The position numbers and the translations under genes are program-made. From the NCBI GenBank assembly GCA_025358075.1, contig JANYKU010000079.1, positions 1 to 42,271 of the forward strand: a stretch of DNA of 42,271 bases, given 5' to 3'. The DNA comes from Ilumatobacteraceae bacterium. GTDB taxonomy: Bacteria > Actinomycetota > Acidimicrobiia > Acidimicrobiales > Ilumatobacteraceae. Positions within the stretch are counted from its first letter, which is position 1. Every line of letters starts with the position of its first letter. The notes below the pieces were generated by a model. That model worked only from the letters and a program-made list of their open reading frames with translations. It had not been told where the DNA came from and made no database searches. This document shows, piece after piece, positions 41,214 through 42,271 of this stretch.

Positions 41214-41387
41214 TCAACTGTCGCCACCGAAGGCCCTGTCGAGGAGAGTATTGACGACTTGGTCCAGTAGGAACGCGTTCACTTCGTCGCCTGCAGAGAG
41301 AAGATCATCAGCTATTCGCATGAGGTCTTCGATGACGGCTGCCATCTCCTCAAGAGTGAAGCTGACGGGACCGCCCTGCTCCGTCAC
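41214..41387 (-). CDS. Small acidic protein downstream of HTH gene
   Basis: 57 residues, starting at a GTG 3 nt after the HTH gene stop: VTEQGGPVSFTLEEMAAVIE DLMRIADDLLSAGDEVNAFL, then LDQVVNTLLDRAFGGDS. It is strongly acidic and almost all helical, with no Cys, no signal and no membrane segment. Tight coupling to a DNA-binding protein suggests a small regulatory or toxin/antitoxin partner, but no known toxin family is recognised. It is too short for most gene callers and could be missed. Confidence 0.55.
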   Translation of the reverse strand: MTEQGGPVSFTLEEMAAVIEDLMRIADDLLSAGDEVNAFLLDQVVNTLLDRAFGGDS

Positions 41388-41390
41388 AGT

Positions 41391-41813
41391 TCAGCCGCCC
41401 GTCCGCAAATGCTCGATGTCCTCGGGTCGAAAGGCTCGAACGCTGCCGGCAAGCTCGACGGGTCGCAGATCCCGCTGGCGCACCAGGTCGATGAAGTCCT
41501 TCGCACTGAGTCCGGAGGCTCGGAGGGCATCCGCAGGTGAAAGCAGACCGTCTGGAACGATCTCTCGTCGGGTAACCGCCCGGCGCCGTGCTCGGACGAC
41601 GTTCGGCTGACCCATGTCACCGACCAGCTCGCTGATTTCTCGGGACGAGAGGCCTGAGCGGTGAGCATCAACGATTGCTGAGTCCCGGATGAGCCGAGCG
41701 ACGTAGTCGTCCGATCGGGCGCGCTGGTACTCGGTCTCGGCTTCGATGAGCCGGCGGCGCGCCTCGCCCGACTCGAGCTGCTCTGTCTCGAACTGTGTCA
41801 CATATGTCATCAT
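41391..41813 (-). CDS. HTH DNA-binding protein (antitoxin/regulator-like)
   Basis: 140 residues if started at the ATG at 41813 (MMTYVTQFETEQLESGEARR). The ATG at 41897 is preceded by GAAAGG and gives 168 residues, but its extra N-terminus is not protein-like. A helical N-terminal part (EARRRLIEAETEYQRARSDD YVARLI) is followed by a helix-turn-helix (AIVDAHRSGLSSREISELVG DMGQPNVVRARRRA) and a second, MerR/excisionase-like motif (LLSPADALRASGLSAKDFID LVRQRDLRPVELAGSVRAFR PEDIEHL). The layout fits antitoxin-type regulators. A palindrome covers its start, implying autoregulation. It is co-directional with the 57-residue gene. Confidence 0.65.
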   Translation of the reverse strand: MMTYVTQFETEQLESGEARRRLIEAETEYQRARSDDYVARLIRDSAIVDAHRSGLSSREISELVGDMGQPNVVRARRRAVTRREIVPDGLLSPADALRASGLSAKDFIDLVRQRDLRPVELAGSVRAFRPEDIEHLRTGG

Positions 41814-41819
41814 GACATA
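41803..41819. promoter_or_regulatory. Palindromic operator over the HTH gene start
   Basis: TATGTCATCATGACATA is a 7-bp perfect inverted repeat with a 3-nt centre. It overlaps the ATG pair of the HTH gene and a possible -10 (CATGAT, minus strand) that lies 17 nt from a TTGTCA -35. It is a good candidate for self-binding by the HTH protein. Confidence 0.6.
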
Positions 41820-42076
41820 GGTCGGAGGCCGTGACAAGACAGGCCCGAAGACACCCGTTGCGTGGCGCCGACTCTGCGTGGCGGCGCCCGTCGACATGGC
41901 TACCGACCTTTCGCGCCGAGGTGTGATTGCCGTCACATCAATGTGGGTCGTTGTGTCCGTCAGTGTCCGACAGTCTCGTCCGGTGTCTGTGGGTACGAGC
42001 CGCGCGCGACGATGGAGAGGCGCCGACGATGACTCCGCGTCGCGCCTAAGAGCGCGCGCCGGTAGGCGGTTGAGTT

Positions 42077-42157
42077 GGTGACCATCCACTGGTCGTGGGG
42101 TTGGCCCTGTTTTGATTCAGGGTGCGATCCAAACACAACGACCAAGTGGAGGTCACC
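42077..42157 (+). promoter_or_regulatory. Inverted repeat that would sequester the transposase ribosome-binding site
   Basis: GGTGACCATCCACTGGTCGT (42077-42096) pairs with ACGACCAAGTGGAGGTCACC (42138-42157) over 19 bp with two single-base bulges. An inner CCCTG/CAGGG stem lies in the loop. The right arm contains the ribosome-binding site GTGGAGG a few bases before the transposase ATG, so a transcript entering from outside would hide it. Confidence 0.6.
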
Positions 42158-42160
42158 GTC

Positions 42161-42271
42161 ATGCTCGCACTTCATCCGCGTGTTGTCACGGCTATCTGGG
42201 CGGCGGTCGAACCGCGGCTGCCTGTCGTGGTGGACGAGCATCCGTTGGGCTGTCACCGTCCACGGCGCGAC
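42161..42271 (+). CDS. IS5-like transposase, N-terminal part (cut by window end)
   Basis: 37 codons are visible: MLALHPRVVTAIWAAVEPRL PVVVDEHPLGCHRPRRD, running off the window end. The pattern (HP-x-VV-x-A-W-AAVE...D-HPLGCHRPR) is the N-terminal DUF4096 region of IS5-family transposases common in actinobacteria. The catalytic DDE part lies outside the window. The ribosome-binding site is within the inverted repeat just upstream. Confidence 0.7.
   Translation, partial: MLALHPRVVTAIWAAVEPRLPVVVDEHPLGCHRPRRD

Noticed and set aside
1-42271. CRISPR array or prophage module
   Set aside because: No regularly spaced repeats with unique spacers, and no capsid, terminase, portal or tail genes were seen.

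Overview
The window is a high-GC bacterial chromosome segment. Gene content points to an Actinomycetota member, probably Acidimicrobiia (Ilumatobacter-like); this is inference, because no rRNA or marker phylogeny is available. Pointers are two F420-type luciferase-like oxidoreductases, a BTAD/class III cyclase/NB-ARC regulator, a LAL-type LuxR regulator, secreted proteins with Thr/Pro tails, and many GTG starts.

Region 1 (1-28.6 kb) is mostly ordinary chromosome: a secreted protein, an HD-GYP membrane protein, a histidine phosphatase / membrane hydrolase-like / zinc-ribbon gene group, a class A penicillin-binding protein, a cold-shock protein, a surface protein with a collagen-like stretch, a giant cyclase-ATPase regulator, PEP carboxylase, MraY, a transaldolase-family enzyme, a LAL regulator, a SnoaL-cyclase fusion followed by an F420 oxidoreductase, and a histidine kinase/response regulator pair. 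Three genes within the first 4.4 kb (HicB-like, HD-GYP, GNAT) are each split by one small indel in a simple repeat. Two further decayed loci lie at 9.8 and 12.1 kb.

Region 2 (28.9-38.3 kb) is accessory and is the most interesting part. Unrelated, mostly minus-strand one- to three-gene units (HTH protein, ABM-like protein, two paralogous lipoproteins, DUF1989 protein, small membrane protein, sigma/anti-sigma module, GNAT) are separated by copies of a roughly 70-bp site. Each site begins with a GCGCCG core, and in four copies a GTT[C/A]TG box starts exactly 53 nt later. The layout resembles integron cassettes separated by non-canonical attC sites with no integrase in view. One unit holds an ECF sigma factor and an anti-sigma-like membrane protein whose extracellular tail resembles that of a secreted acidic protein encoded upstream. 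The secreted-protein gene and the sigma gene share a promoter-like motif, TGTAACG-N15-CGAT, suggesting a self-contained autoregulated regulon.

Region 3 (38.3-42.3 kb) carries mobile DNA. A complete group II intron has a recognisable 5' end, maturase, domain V and a domain VI with a bulged A. After about 700 bp with no recognisable gene comes a two-gene HTH / small acidic protein operon with a palindrome over the start codon. The window ends inside an IS5-like transposase gene whose ribosome-binding site is buried in a long inverted repeat.
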